Assembly (NCBI GenBank): GCA_023409535.1
Contig: JAEYGZ010000043.1
Span: forward strand, 1-43,536
Source: Bacillota bacterium
GTDB lineage: Bacteria > Bacillota > Clostridia > Lachnospirales > Lachnospiraceae
Direction: 5' to 3'
DNA length: 43,536 bases
Shown: positions 8,823 to 16,324 of the stretch, in pieces
Layout: every line of letters begins with the position of its first letter
How positions within the stretch are numbered: position 1 is the first letter of the stretch
Position numbers and translations under genes: made by a program
Notes under the pieces: model-generated
The model's input: the letters and a program-made list of their open reading frames with translations, nothing else
What the model was told of the DNA's origin: nothing
Databases searched by the model: none

Positions 8823-8853
8823 ACATACAAATATGGATTACTAAGATACAAAT
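8823..8853 (-). promoter_or_regulatory. direct repeat, candidate LytTR binding site
   Basis: On the + strand ACATACAAAT (8823-8832) and AGATACAAAT (8844-8853) match in nine of ten bases and start 21 bases apart, two helical turns. Known LytTR proteins bind two imperfect nine-base direct repeats separated by 12-13 bases, which is this geometry. A possible -35 (TTGCAT, 8803-8808) and -10 (TATACT, 8781-8786) follow toward the gene with a 16-base spacer, but that -10 sits so close to the ribosome site that the real promoter is unsettled. Confidence 0.5.
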
Positions 8854-8978
8854 TATATCCCTGCCTGTAATTCAATTCAAAAATCAAAAGCTTTATCTGT
8901 TTCACATGGGTATTTATTTCATCATATCATAATCTGTTATAAAGTACCAAATAATCGAAGTAAAGGATCGAAAAGAAA

Positions 8979-9045
8979 TGCATCTATCGGAAGCTCCTCC
9001 TAATGCCCGTCTCCAGACATCATAAGTTAGTTTCTGATAGATGCA
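8979..9045 (-). terminator. inverted repeat in the 383-base intergenic region, possible terminator
   Basis: TGCATCTATCGGAA (8979-8992) and TTCTGATAGATGCA (9032-9045) can pair over 14 bases with one G-T pair around a 39-base loop. Read leftward the stem is followed by TTTCTTTTC, a broken T tract. It lies about 105 bases past the ABC exporter gene, so it may end that transcript. The rest of 8767-9149 holds the LytTR repeats and no gene that I can support. Confidence 0.4.
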
Positions 9046-9149
9046 CTCTAATTACATATCTATCTCTTCAAAAATGTTGAAATGTTGTTCCTTATCTCAT
9101 ATGATTCACTTATAAAAACAAGGATATAGGCAGAAATAAAGCTTTCCTC

Positions 9150-11006
9150 TTATGCTGCCTCAAACTGGCTGTTATACAATTCTGCATAAAATCCATTCTC
9201 GGCAATTAATTCGTTATGGCTGCCGCTTTCGATGATATCTCCATCCTTCATTACAAGAATTAAGTCCGCGTTTTTAATCGTTGATAACCGGTGCGCTATC
9301 ACAAATGAGGTTCTTCCGACCGTCAGCTTATCCATTGCAGCTTGAACGATACGCTCCGTACGGGTATCCACAGAGCTTGTTGCTTCATCCAGAATTAACA
9401 AGGGTGCATTTTGAATCATTGCTCTTGCTATGGTAATCAGCTGCTTCTGCCCCTCTGAGAGACCTACCTTATCATTCAAGACCGTATCATATCCGTCCGG
9501 CAATGTCTTGATGAAATGGTGCAATCCTACGGTCTTGCAGGCTGCCTTTACCTCCTCATCCGTAACTCCCTGCTTGCTGTAAATGATATTGTCCTTAATC
9601 GTTCCTTCAAATAGCCAGGTATCCTGCAGAACCATACCAAACTGTTCATGTACGTTCTCTCTCGGTACCTGATGAATCGGAATTCCGTCGATGCGGATTT
9701 CACCGCCATTCAGCTCATAAAATCTCATCAGCAGATTTACCATTGTAGTCTTGCCTGCACCGGTTGGTCCAACAATCGCAACCTTCTGCCCTGCTTCCAC
9801 CTTGATTGAAAAGTTGTGAATAACAGGCTTCTCCGGGGAGTATCCGAATTTAACATTTTTGAATTCAACATCTCCCTTGATTTGTTTCAGACCATTTCCT
9901 TTCTCGGTCTCCTTCTCCAGCTCTTCTTCCTCAAGGAACTCAAATACGCGTTCACTGGCAGCTGCGGTTCTTTGCAGGTTATTCATCGCCTGGGCAATCT
10001 GCGACAAGGGCTGTGTAAACAACCGGATATACATCATAAATGCAACAATTACACCAAAGGAAATCGTACCGTTCATTGCCAGCGCCGCACCTACTACGCA
10101 AACCACCACATATCCCAGATTACCCACAAAGCCCATAAGAGGCATCATCAAACCTGACAGGAACTGAGATTTCCATGCACTCTTATAGAGGCTTCCATTG
10201 ATTTCTTCAAAGGTTTTTCTGGCTTCTCTGCTTCCGTTATAAACCTTTACCACATTGTGGCCTGCATATATTTCCTCAATATGTCCGTTAATACGGCCCA
10301 AATCCGTCTGCTGAGACTTAAAGAATACCTGTGACTTCTTCATAATAACCGTCATCAGTACAAATCCAATGAGGCTGGCTCCTATTGCAGTGAATGCCAA
10401 AATCCAGTTATTATAGAACATCATAATGAGCGATCCCACAAACATTGTGATAGAGGTAATTAAGGTTCCGACACTCTGATTCAGTGTCTGTCCGATTGCG
10501 TCAACATCATTGGTAACACGGCTAAGTACATCACCATAACTGGTAGAGTCAAAATATTTTAAAGGCAGACGATTCACCTTCTGTGAAATATCAGCTCTCA
10601 TCTTCTTGGAGATAATCTGTGTTACGGTTGCCATAATATAGCTCTGTATTATATTCAGCAAAAATGCTGCTGCATAGAATAGTACCAGGAACCATGCAAT
10701 ATTTGCTACGGCATTCAAATCGATGCTTCCAATGACAGGGACTCCATTTATTAATGCCGGAAGTCCCTTCATCACCTCATTGGTCAGCTCCTTGAGCTTA
10801 TCGGGTCCGATTATCTGAAGAATCGTTCCTGCCGCTGCCGCAACTAACGCAATGATAATTACCGATAAATAGTTTTTGCAATAGTCTATTAATTTTGTCA
10901 TCGTTGCTTTAAAATCCTTGGATTTCTCACCCGCTCCGGCCATACCCATAGGTCCTCCTCCCATGGGTCCTCTGGATGAATTTTGTCTTGTATTACGTTC
11001 ACTCAT
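9150..11006 (-). CDS. heterodimeric ABC exporter, subunit with catalytic ATPase motifs
   Basis: This is a 618-residue half-transporter: a Gly/Met-rich N-terminal tail, six membrane segments (about 40-330) and a C-terminal ATPase. Walker A is GPTGAGKTT, Walker B ends LLILDEATSSVD with the catalytic Glu, and the H-loop IAHRLSTI keeps its His. Its signature motif is altered to LSEGQ. The gene overlaps its partner by four bases. In type IV heterodimeric exporters such as LmrCD, BmrCD and TM287/288, one site is catalytic and the other degenerate, and the altered signature of one subunit contributes to the degenerate site; this pair fits exactly. Multidrug or peptide export is likely, and the MarR gene upstream supports a response to toxic small molecules. 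Confidence 0.93.
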   Translation of the reverse strand: MSERNTRQNSSRGPMGGGPMGMAGAGEKSKDFKATMTKLIDYCKNYLSVIIIALVAAAAGTILQIIGPDKLKELTNEVMKGLPALINGVPVIGSIDLNAVANIAWFLVLFYAAAFLLNIIQSYIMATVTQIISKKMRADISQKVNRLPLKYFDSTSYGDVLSRVTNDVDAIGQTLNQSVGTLITSITMFVGSLIMMFYNNWILAFTAIGASLIGFVLMTVIMKKSQVFFKSQQTDLGRINGHIEEIYAGHNVVKVYNGSREARKTFEEINGSLYKSAWKSQFLSGLMMPLMGFVGNLGYVVVCVVGAALAMNGTISFGVIVAFMMYIRLFTQPLSQIAQAMNNLQRTAAASERVFEFLEEEELEKETEKGNGLKQIKGDVEFKNVKFGYSPEKPVIHNFSIKVEAGQKVAIVGPTGAGKTTMVNLLMRFYELNGGEIRIDGIPIHQVPRENVHEQFGMVLQDTWLFEGTIKDNIIYSKQGVTDEEVKAACKTVGLHHFIKTLPDGYDTVLNDKVGLSEGQKQLITIARAMIQNAPLLILDEATSSVDTRTERIVQAAMDKLTVGRTSFVIAHRLSTIKNADLILVMKDGDIIESGSHNELIAENGFYAELYNSQFEAA

Positions 11007-12763
11007 GATATCAACTCCTCTTCACTTAATTGCGACATGGCTATTTCACGATAAACAGCACAGGTATTTAACAACTCTCTATGGGTACCCTTTCCGACCA
11101 TTTGTCCTTCTTCCAATACGATGATCTGGTCCGCATCCATAATTGTTCCGATCCGCTGGGCAACAATCAGACTGGTCACTCCTGCCGTTTCTTTTTTGAG
11201 CACGGAACGAAGGATCCGGTCCGTCTTGTAATCCAGAGCAGAAAAGCTGTCGTCAAAGATATATATTTCCGGCTTGCGACAGACCGCCCGGGCAATGGAA
11301 AGGCGCTGCTTCTGGCCGCCCGATACATTGGTACCGCCCTGGGCAATCGCTGCGTCATACTGCCCTTCCATTCTTTCCACGAATTCCGTACCTTGCGCGA
11401 TACGTACCGCGGTTTTGATATCCTTGATATCCGGATCCGACGTACCGTTATCTCCATAACCGACATTGCTTGTAACCGATCCACGGAACATCACTGCCTT
11501 TTGCGGAACATATCCGATAATATTATGCAGGGACTCCTGGGCATAGTCTTTGACATTGACGCCATCCACGAGAACATCACCCTCAGTCGCATCATAAAAT
11601 CTCGGTACCAGATTGATCAAAGTGCTTTTACCGCTTCCGGTCGAACCGATGAAAGCAACGGTTTCTCCCTTCTTAGCCGTAAAGCTGATGTCCTGTAACA
11701 CATAATCCGAGGCACCCGGATATTTGAAACCTACCTTCCTGAATTCAATCTCTCCTTCCGTTCCCTCCTTACCCTTGCTAACATGACCGTCCAGTATCGT
11801 AGGTTCCGTTTCCAATACTTCATTAATACGCTTTGCGGAAACTGATGCTCTCGGCCAAAGTACAAAGATCATGACAAGCATCATGAAAGACATAATTACC
11901 TGAACCGAATAGGAAGAAAACACAACCATATTGGAAAAAAGAGATAAACGTCCCGCCGCATCCGCTCCGTTAATCAAATATGCACCGATCCAGTAAATTG
12001 CTAAGGACATTCCGCTCATTAACGCCGACATCATCGGCATCATCACCGCCATACCGCGATTGGTATACAATTGGGTTGATGTCAGCTCATCATTGGCTGC
12101 AATAAATTTCTCCTCCTGATAACCTTCTGCGTTATAAGCACGAACCACCCGTAAGCCCGTCAGGTTTTCCCTTATCACTCGATTCAGATTATCTGTCAGG
12201 GTTTGCATCTTTTTGAATTTCGGCATGACCAAAAGCATAATAAGAGCTAACATTGTCAAAAGAATTGCTACTGCTATTCCCGTCGCGACAGACCATTCAA
12301 ACCCTTTACCGATGATTTTAGTCAAAGCCCATACCGCCATGATCGGTGCTTTAATCATCATTTGAAGTCCCATGGTGATCAGCATCTGTACCTGTGTGAT
12401 GTCATTGGTTGAGCGTGTAATCAGACTTGCGGTAGAGAACCGGTTTATTTCTTCCATGGAGAAAGAATCGACCTTCGTAAACAGCTCACTGCGCAGCTTC
12501 TGAGAGAATGAGGCTGCTATCCTTGCCGCAAAGAAACCAACAATAATTGCGGATACAAGGCTGCCCAGCGCACAAAGAAGCATCTTGCCGCCGGCTAGCC
12601 AGATGTCCGATAATTCACTTCCCGGTGATTGTGTTAAGGTTGTAATCTCGGACATGTACTCCGGAAGCTTCAAATCCAACCAGACCTGGACTACAATGAA
12701 TACCAGACTGACCAATGCCTGCAGCCATTCTGCAGCCTTCAATCGTTTTAAAATCTTAAACAT
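11003..12763 (-). CDS. heterodimeric ABC exporter, subunit with degenerate ATPase motifs
   Basis: This is a 586-residue half-transporter with six membrane segments and a C-terminal ATPase. Walker A (GSTGSGKST) and the signature (VSGGQKQR) are normal, but Walker B reads IYIFDDSFSALD, with Asp in place of the catalytic Glu, and the H-loop reads VAQRIGTI, with Gln in place of His. These are the hallmarks of the non-hydrolysing site in heterodimeric exporters. The start has GGAGG eight bases upstream. It is the first exporter gene after marR, 106 bases away, with its own promoter and operator in the gap, and its stop overlaps the start of its partner (ATGA). Confidence 0.93.
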   Translation of the reverse strand: MFKILKRLKAAEWLQALVSLVFIVVQVWLDLKLPEYMSEITTLTQSPGSELSDIWLAGGKMLLCALGSLVSAIIVGFFAARIAASFSQKLRSELFTKVDSFSMEEINRFSTASLITRSTNDITQVQMLITMGLQMMIKAPIMAVWALTKIIGKGFEWSVATGIAVAILLTMLALIMLLVMPKFKKMQTLTDNLNRVIRENLTGLRVVRAYNAEGYQEEKFIAANDELTSTQLYTNRGMAVMMPMMSALMSGMSLAIYWIGAYLINGADAAGRLSLFSNMVVFSSYSVQVIMSFMMLVMIFVLWPRASVSAKRINEVLETEPTILDGHVSKGKEGTEGEIEFRKVGFKYPGASDYVLQDISFTAKKGETVAFIGSTGSGKSTLINLVPRFYDATEGDVLVDGVNVKDYAQESLHNIIGYVPQKAVMFRGSVTSNVGYGDNGTSDPDIKDIKTAVRIAQGTEFVERMEGQYDAAIAQGGTNVSGGQKQRLSIARAVCRKPEIYIFDDSFSALDYKTDRILRSVLKKETAGVTSLIVAQRIGTIMDADQIIVLEEGQMVGKGTHRELLNTCAVYREIAMSQLSEEELIS

Positions 12764-12814
12764 AAGAACATCCTCCTTTTATCTAACATAATTACTTATT
12801 AACATTACTACTAT

Positions 12815-12859
12815 CTAATACTATTAGCTATTGTACCGAATAAATGCAGTCACTGTAAT
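12815..12859 (-). promoter_or_regulatory. exporter promoter with palindromic MarR operator
   Basis: CTAATACTATTAG (12815-12827) is a perfect 13-base palindrome. Two bases upstream in the direction of transcription lies a -10 box TACAAT (12830-12835), with a weak -35 (TTACAG, 12853-12858) 17 bases further. A palindrome of the same design sits directly behind the -10 of the marR promoter (13337-13349). The two differ at mirror positions, so both stay palindromic. This is good evidence for one MarR repressor acting on both promoters. Confidence 0.65.
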
Positions 12860-12873
12860 GTAACTGCATTTAT
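12840..12873. repeat. perfect inverted repeat at the end of marR
   Basis: ATAAATGCAGT (12840-12850) and ACTGCATTTAT (12863-12873) pair over 11 bases with a 12-base loop, overlapping the marR stop codon. Read leftward there is no real T tract after it, so it is a poor terminator. It may partly uncouple marR from the exporter genes or bind a protein, since it overlaps the weak -35 region of the exporter promoter. Confidence 0.5.
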
Positions 12874-13298
12874 AAGAAATCTTCCGGATTTCTCTCTGCC
12901 AGCCTTCCTGTAATGCGGACATATTCCTTCGCATCATGCTCTCCCAGGTATTGGAGCATATTTGTCATTGTTTTCATTATCATCTGGAAATGCTTCTCCA
13001 CCTGTTCCTTCCCGGCAGGAGTTATCTCCACCAGTATTCTTCGGCGGTCATTGACATCAATCTTACGTGAAATCCAACCTTTCCCCTCCAAGCTGTTCAA
13101 GGTCGCTGCGACTCGTGCGGTACTAATTCCGATCTCGTTACTGATCTCGCTGGGAATCACATTGTCCTCGTGCTGATGAATGTAATTAAGTACGAAAATC
13201 TCACCATGCATTGATTCGCTGATCCGCTTTTCAGGACTCCGCTTACGCATCCGGAACATAATCTCCATGAATTCATGGGCTAAGCCTGCATAATCCAT
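12870..13298 (-). CDS. MarR-family transcriptional repressor
   Basis: This 142-residue winged-helix protein has the MarR layout: an N-terminal dimerisation helix, a recognition region IPSEISNEIGISTARVAATLNSLEGKGWI, the wing DVNDRRRILVEITPAGKE with the conserved Asp-Arg-Arg, and a C-terminal helix. GAAGGTG precedes the ATG. It is transcribed toward the ABC exporter pair. Nearly identical palindromes overlap or abut the -10 boxes of its own promoter and that of the exporter, so it most likely represses both and is released by an exporter substrate. The inducer cannot be predicted. Confidence 0.92.
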   Translation of the reverse strand: MDYAGLAHEFMEIMFRMRKRSPEKRISESMHGEIFVLNYIHQHEDNVIPSEISNEIGISTARVAATLNSLEGKGWISRKIDVNDRRRILVEITPAGKEQVEKHFQMIMKTMTNMLQYLGEHDAKEYVRITGRLAERNPEDFL

Positions 13299-13336
13299 TC
13301 AAACACCTTCTTTAATTATTAATTGTAATCAATTAT

Positions 13337-13377
13337 CTAACACTGTTAATAATATACCCTGTTAGTATCTTTGTCAA
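13337..13377 (-). promoter_or_regulatory. marR promoter and MarR operator
   Basis: The promoter has -35 TTGACA (13372-13377), a 17-base spacer and -10 TATTAT (13349-13354), close to consensus. CTAACACTGTTAA (13337-13349) directly follows the -10 and contains the perfect palindrome TAACACTGTTA. It aligns with the exporter operator over 16 bases (TATCTAA, then T or C, ACT, A or G, TTA). The promoter lies inside the last codons of the upstream gene, whose stop is at 13346. A further inverted repeat, TAATTG/CAATTA, is at 13320-13335. Confidence 0.75.
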
Positions 13378-13948
13378 CAGTTATTTTATGTTCTTTTTCG
13401 AAGCCGAAACTGTCATAATCCGCAATGGTAAATCTATGATAAATTGCATGACAATCTTCAAATTTGATACAATACCGGTATGTATCAGGGATCCCATCCT
13501 TAAAGTAAATCAAATAATCGAATTCACCATGTGTAACCTTCTCACAAATCACCTGATTGGAGTAACGGTTAAATACTGATAGTATATCATCGATACTGCA
13601 ATCCTGAGCGCCTATTTTATCGATGAATTCCTTTAAAAAATATCGGTCCTCCACCTGTTCATGAACATAGACTACTCCTTTTTCAGGAATTACAATGCAA
13701 AAGCGCCTATCCTCACAGGAATATCGCAGTTTACCGAATTTTTCTTCCGTATAATCACAGAAACCATCAAGGACCCTTTTAAGTTCATTTATAGATAGAT
13801 TGACATTAAGTAAATTATCCAGGGATTCCTTAGGATAATATAATCTTATGGTTTCTTTCCTAAATCCTAATTTAATCTCCTCTTCCTTAATAACATCAAT
13901 AATGTTTTGTTCCAAGGACTGAAAGTCCGGCCTAAATTGATCAGTCAT
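13346..13948 (-). CDS. uncharacterised cytoplasmic protein, possibly DUF3877 family
   Basis: This encodes about 200 residues of soluble, acidic, mixed alpha/beta protein with no membrane segment and no enzyme motif I recognise. The look is that of the clostridial DUF3877 group, but I hold this loosely. The open frame runs up to 14065, but a strong promoter (TTGACA and TATAAT) lies inside that extension, so those codons cannot be translated from it. I take ATG 13948 because GGAGATGAG stands eight bases upstream; ATG codons at 14008 and 13996 remain possible. The gene has its own promoter with a striking inverted repeat, and its last codons contain the marR promoter. No function is proposed. 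Confidence 0.7.
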   Translation of the reverse strand: MTDQFRPDFQSLEQNIIDVIKEEEIKLGFRKETIRLYYPKESLDNLLNVNLSINELKRVLDGFCDYTEEKFGKLRYSCEDRRFCIVIPEKGVVYVHEQVEDRYFLKEFIDKIGAQDCSIDDILSVFNRYSNQVICEKVTHGEFDYLIYFKDGIPDTYRYCIKFEDCHAIYHRFTIADYDSFGFEKEHKITVDKDTNRVYY

Positions 13949-14012
13949 TATCTCATCTCCGTCCGCAGTGTCTTCCGAGCTAAAATTGGTTATCATAAAT
14001 TCATTCATAAAT

Positions 14013-14072
14013 GAGCAATTATTCAACGATTGCTGAAACTTTATTATAGTTGAATAATCGCTCAATTGTCAA
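14013..14072 (-). promoter_or_regulatory. promoter flanked by a 15-base inverted repeat
   Basis: The -35 TTGACA (14067-14072) and -10 TATAAT (14043-14048) are separated by 18 bases. GAGCAATTATTCAAC (14013-14027) and GTTGAATAATCGCTC (14049-14063) are inverted copies with one mismatch, one in the spacer and the other just downstream of the predicted start site. This is the arrangement of an operator for a dimeric repressor, or a hairpin at the 5' end of the message. The regulator is unknown. Confidence 0.6.
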
Positions 14073-14107
14073 ATCATTTATAGTTTTTTGCAGTTCATGT
14101 TGTATAC

Positions 14108-15847
14108 TTAATTTAATATCCATTCTGCCTTTACTTCCCCGGCGATCCAGGGAATAACCGCAAAATCACCGTGAGAATGCATAGCAACATTATTTATCCA
14201 TCGAATTTCACTATTTGCTTTAGCAGATAACAACGCGTTGGTCGTATTACATTTATATAGGGACGCATTAATAACCCACCATTTGGCAGTTATTTCAGCC
14301 CGATGTAAATCCTCTTCCAGACGCATGGCCTCATAAACCGGAGTAGCCTCAGCCAAGGTTACTATAATTACCTCCGTTTCTTTTGGATTACGAAGTCTGG
14401 GCAGTAATCTTTTGACTGAATCCGGTATATTCCCTTTGGATCTTTGTATCTCTTTATAATAACTCTGTGTGGAATCAAGGAGTAAAAGTGTATGCCCGGT
14501 AGGTGCGGTATCAATTACAACAATTTGATTCTCCGCTTTATCTACGATCTCCGCAAATGCCCTGAATACAGCTATTTCCTGTGTACATGGTGACCTTAAG
14601 TCCTCTTCGATATATGCAATATCAGCCTCCGTCATAGTTTCTCTGGCTTTTGCCAGGATTTCCTCCTGATAGCTTTTTAATTCTGCCTTTTCGTCTATGC
14701 TGCTCATCGTAATACTTTCCGACTCATTGATAACATACCTGAGATGTGCGGCAGGGTCTGTTGTGGTCAAATGCACTTTCTTACCCCTGGCGGCAAGGCC
14801 CGATGCTATCATGGCAGCTATCGCCGTTTTACCTACACCACCCTTCCCCATGGTAAAAATGACCTTCTTTTCTGACTGGTACAGGTCTTGAATTACATCC
14901 TGCATCACCGGCATTGTATCAAAACTTAATGTCTCAGCATTGAATTGATAATTATCTTCTGAAAGTAATGCTCTGACATTCTCCACACCTATTACATTAT
15001 ACGGTCTTAATGGAACGGTATATTGAGTGATATCTTTCAAACCGGCAGGCATGCTCAATAAAGCGCTTTGCTGCTTATGATACAGACCTGATGAAACAGT
15101 ATCATCAAAGGTAAGTAATACTCCGTTGATAATCATTGCCTGGTTCTTAACACCGATATCGGAAAGTTCCTTCGAAGCTCTTTCAGCCTCCTTTAGCGGT
15201 GTTTCCTCCGGACGCGATACCAGGATAAGGGTTGTCAAAGCTTTATCCGATAAGGTTCTTACAGCTTCCTTGTATATCTCCTTCTTATCTTCAAGTCCGG
15301 ATAGCTGCCCTAAGCAGGAAGCTCCATGCGTACTTTCACTGATAAAATCACTCCATGCCGAAGGGAGCTGAAGCATTCTCAATGTATGCCCGGTCGGCGC
15401 TGTGTCAAAGATGATATGGTCATATTTCTTTTTTACTTCTTCGTCGGTAATGAACTTTGAAAATTCATTAAAGGCAGCGATTTCAACCGTACAGGATCCG
15501 GATAATTGTTCTTCCATATTGTTTATAGCGGAATCGGGCAATAAACCTCTGTAAGGAGCGATAACGCTTTCCCTGTATTCCGCCGCTGCTTTTATCGGGT
15601 CCAAATTGATGACTGCCAGATTCGGCACTTCGGCAATAGGAAGGCCTTTATTATTCAGCTCCCTGCCAAATACATCCTGAAGGTTTGATGCCGGGTCCGT
15701 GCTGATTAACAATATTCGCTTTCCGCTATCTGCAAGAGAAACCGCCGTCGCACAAGCCATGGATGTTTTACCGACTCCGCCCTTCCCTGTATAAAATAAA
15801 TATTTTGTCAGTTCCATTTTATTCGGATCAAATTTATTCATATACAT
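14108..15847 (-). CDS. arsA: arsenite-translocating ATPase ArsA
   Basis: This 579-residue cytoplasmic ATPase drives the arsenite pump. It is a tandem duplication: each half has a P-loop GKGGVGKT (about residues 22 and 335) and the ArsA signature DTAPTGHTL. The cysteines expected to bind arsenite are present as SGSCTVE and GASCLG in the first half and RSPCTQE in the second, matching Cys113, Cys172 and Cys422 of the plasmid enzyme by context. The start may be ATG 15847 or the ATG two codons later, which is better spaced from GGAAGGA. It is the last gene of the leftward ars operon, 15 bases after arsD, and should pair with the Acr3 permease. Confidence 0.96.
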   Translation of the reverse strand: MYMNKFDPNKMELTKYLFYTGKGGVGKTSMACATAVSLADSGKRILLISTDPASNLQDVFGRELNNKGLPIAEVPNLAVINLDPIKAAAEYRESVIAPYRGLLPDSAINNMEEQLSGSCTVEIAAFNEFSKFITDEEVKKKYDHIIFDTAPTGHTLRMLQLPSAWSDFISESTHGASCLGQLSGLEDKKEIYKEAVRTLSDKALTTLILVSRPEETPLKEAERASKELSDIGVKNQAMIINGVLLTFDDTVSSGLYHKQQSALLSMPAGLKDITQYTVPLRPYNVIGVENVRALLSEDNYQFNAETLSFDTMPVMQDVIQDLYQSEKKVIFTMGKGGVGKTAIAAMIASGLAARGKKVHLTTTDPAAHLRYVINESESITMSSIDEKAELKSYQEEILAKARETMTEADIAYIEEDLRSPCTQEIAVFRAFAEIVDKAENQIVVIDTAPTGHTLLLLDSTQSYYKEIQRSKGNIPDSVKRLLPRLRNPKETEVIIVTLAEATPVYEAMRLEEDLHRAEITAKWWVINASLYKCNTTNALLSAKANSEIRWINNVAMHSHGDFAVIPWIAGEVKAEWILN

Positions 15848-15862
15848 AATCCTTCCCTTGGA

Positions 15863-16285
15863 TTAGCAACATCCTTCAGAGCAGCAGCCCTCAGAACAGC
15901 AGCAACCGCCACCACAGCATTCCTCCTCGGATGCTTCGCAATCACATTGCTCTTCAGCCTGTTGACTCACAGTATAACTCAGCGGAATATTGAGCAGTCC
16001 CGCAAATTCCTCATTCTTTGGATATCTCCCTCTGATAACGATTTCACCATCGAGAATGATTACCGGTAAAGCCTCTACGCCATTTGTTCTTATAAAATCA
16101 GTTACAGCTGTATTCTTTATAAAGTCCTGCGGTGAATTAGACAAATTAAATCTTTCCACCTTTACACCGTTCTTCTCCATGGTATGCAAAACGGTAGAAA
16201 TTCTCAGCAGCTCCGGATCTGCTTCTACTGCGCATACTCCTGTCGGGCAGCACATAGCCGGCTCAAATATCTCTAATTTACTCAT
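15863..16285 (-). CDS. arsD: arsenite metallochaperone ArsD
   Basis: ArsD hands As(III) or Sb(III) to ArsA. This 140-residue protein has the diagnostic N-terminus FEPAMCCPTGVC, giving the Cys12-Cys13-Cys18 site, and a thioredoxin-like body. The C-terminal tail is unusually rich in cysteine: CDC, CC, then CCC and two further CC pairs separated by Ser-Glu-Gly or Gly. Additional Cys pairs occur in characterised ArsD, but this tail is longer and more repetitive. A GGAGG lies six bases before the ATG. It sits between acr3 and arsA in the operon. Confidence 0.95.
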   Translation of the reverse strand: MSKLEIFEPAMCCPTGVCAVEADPELLRISTVLHTMEKNGVKVERFNLSNSPQDFIKNTAVTDFIRTNGVEALPVIILDGEIVIRGRYPKNEEFAGLLNIPLSYTVSQQAEEQCDCEASEEECCGGGCCCSEGCCSEGCC

Positions 16286-16324
16286 AATTAACCTCCATAT
16301 GATGTTATCTGATTTTTACTATTT

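Noticed and set aside
9816..10167. Open frames of about 100 codons on the + strand inside the exporter gene
   Set aside because: They are antisense shadows of a conserved ABC gene, without promoter or ribosome site.
11081..11698. 205-codon + strand frame opposite the second exporter gene
   Set aside because: It mirrors the conserved ATPase domain on the other strand; composition is not protein-like.
13346..14065. Start of the unknown protein at TTG 14065
   Set aside because: A strong promoter (TTGACA and TATAAT) lies inside this stretch, so the message begins downstream of that codon.
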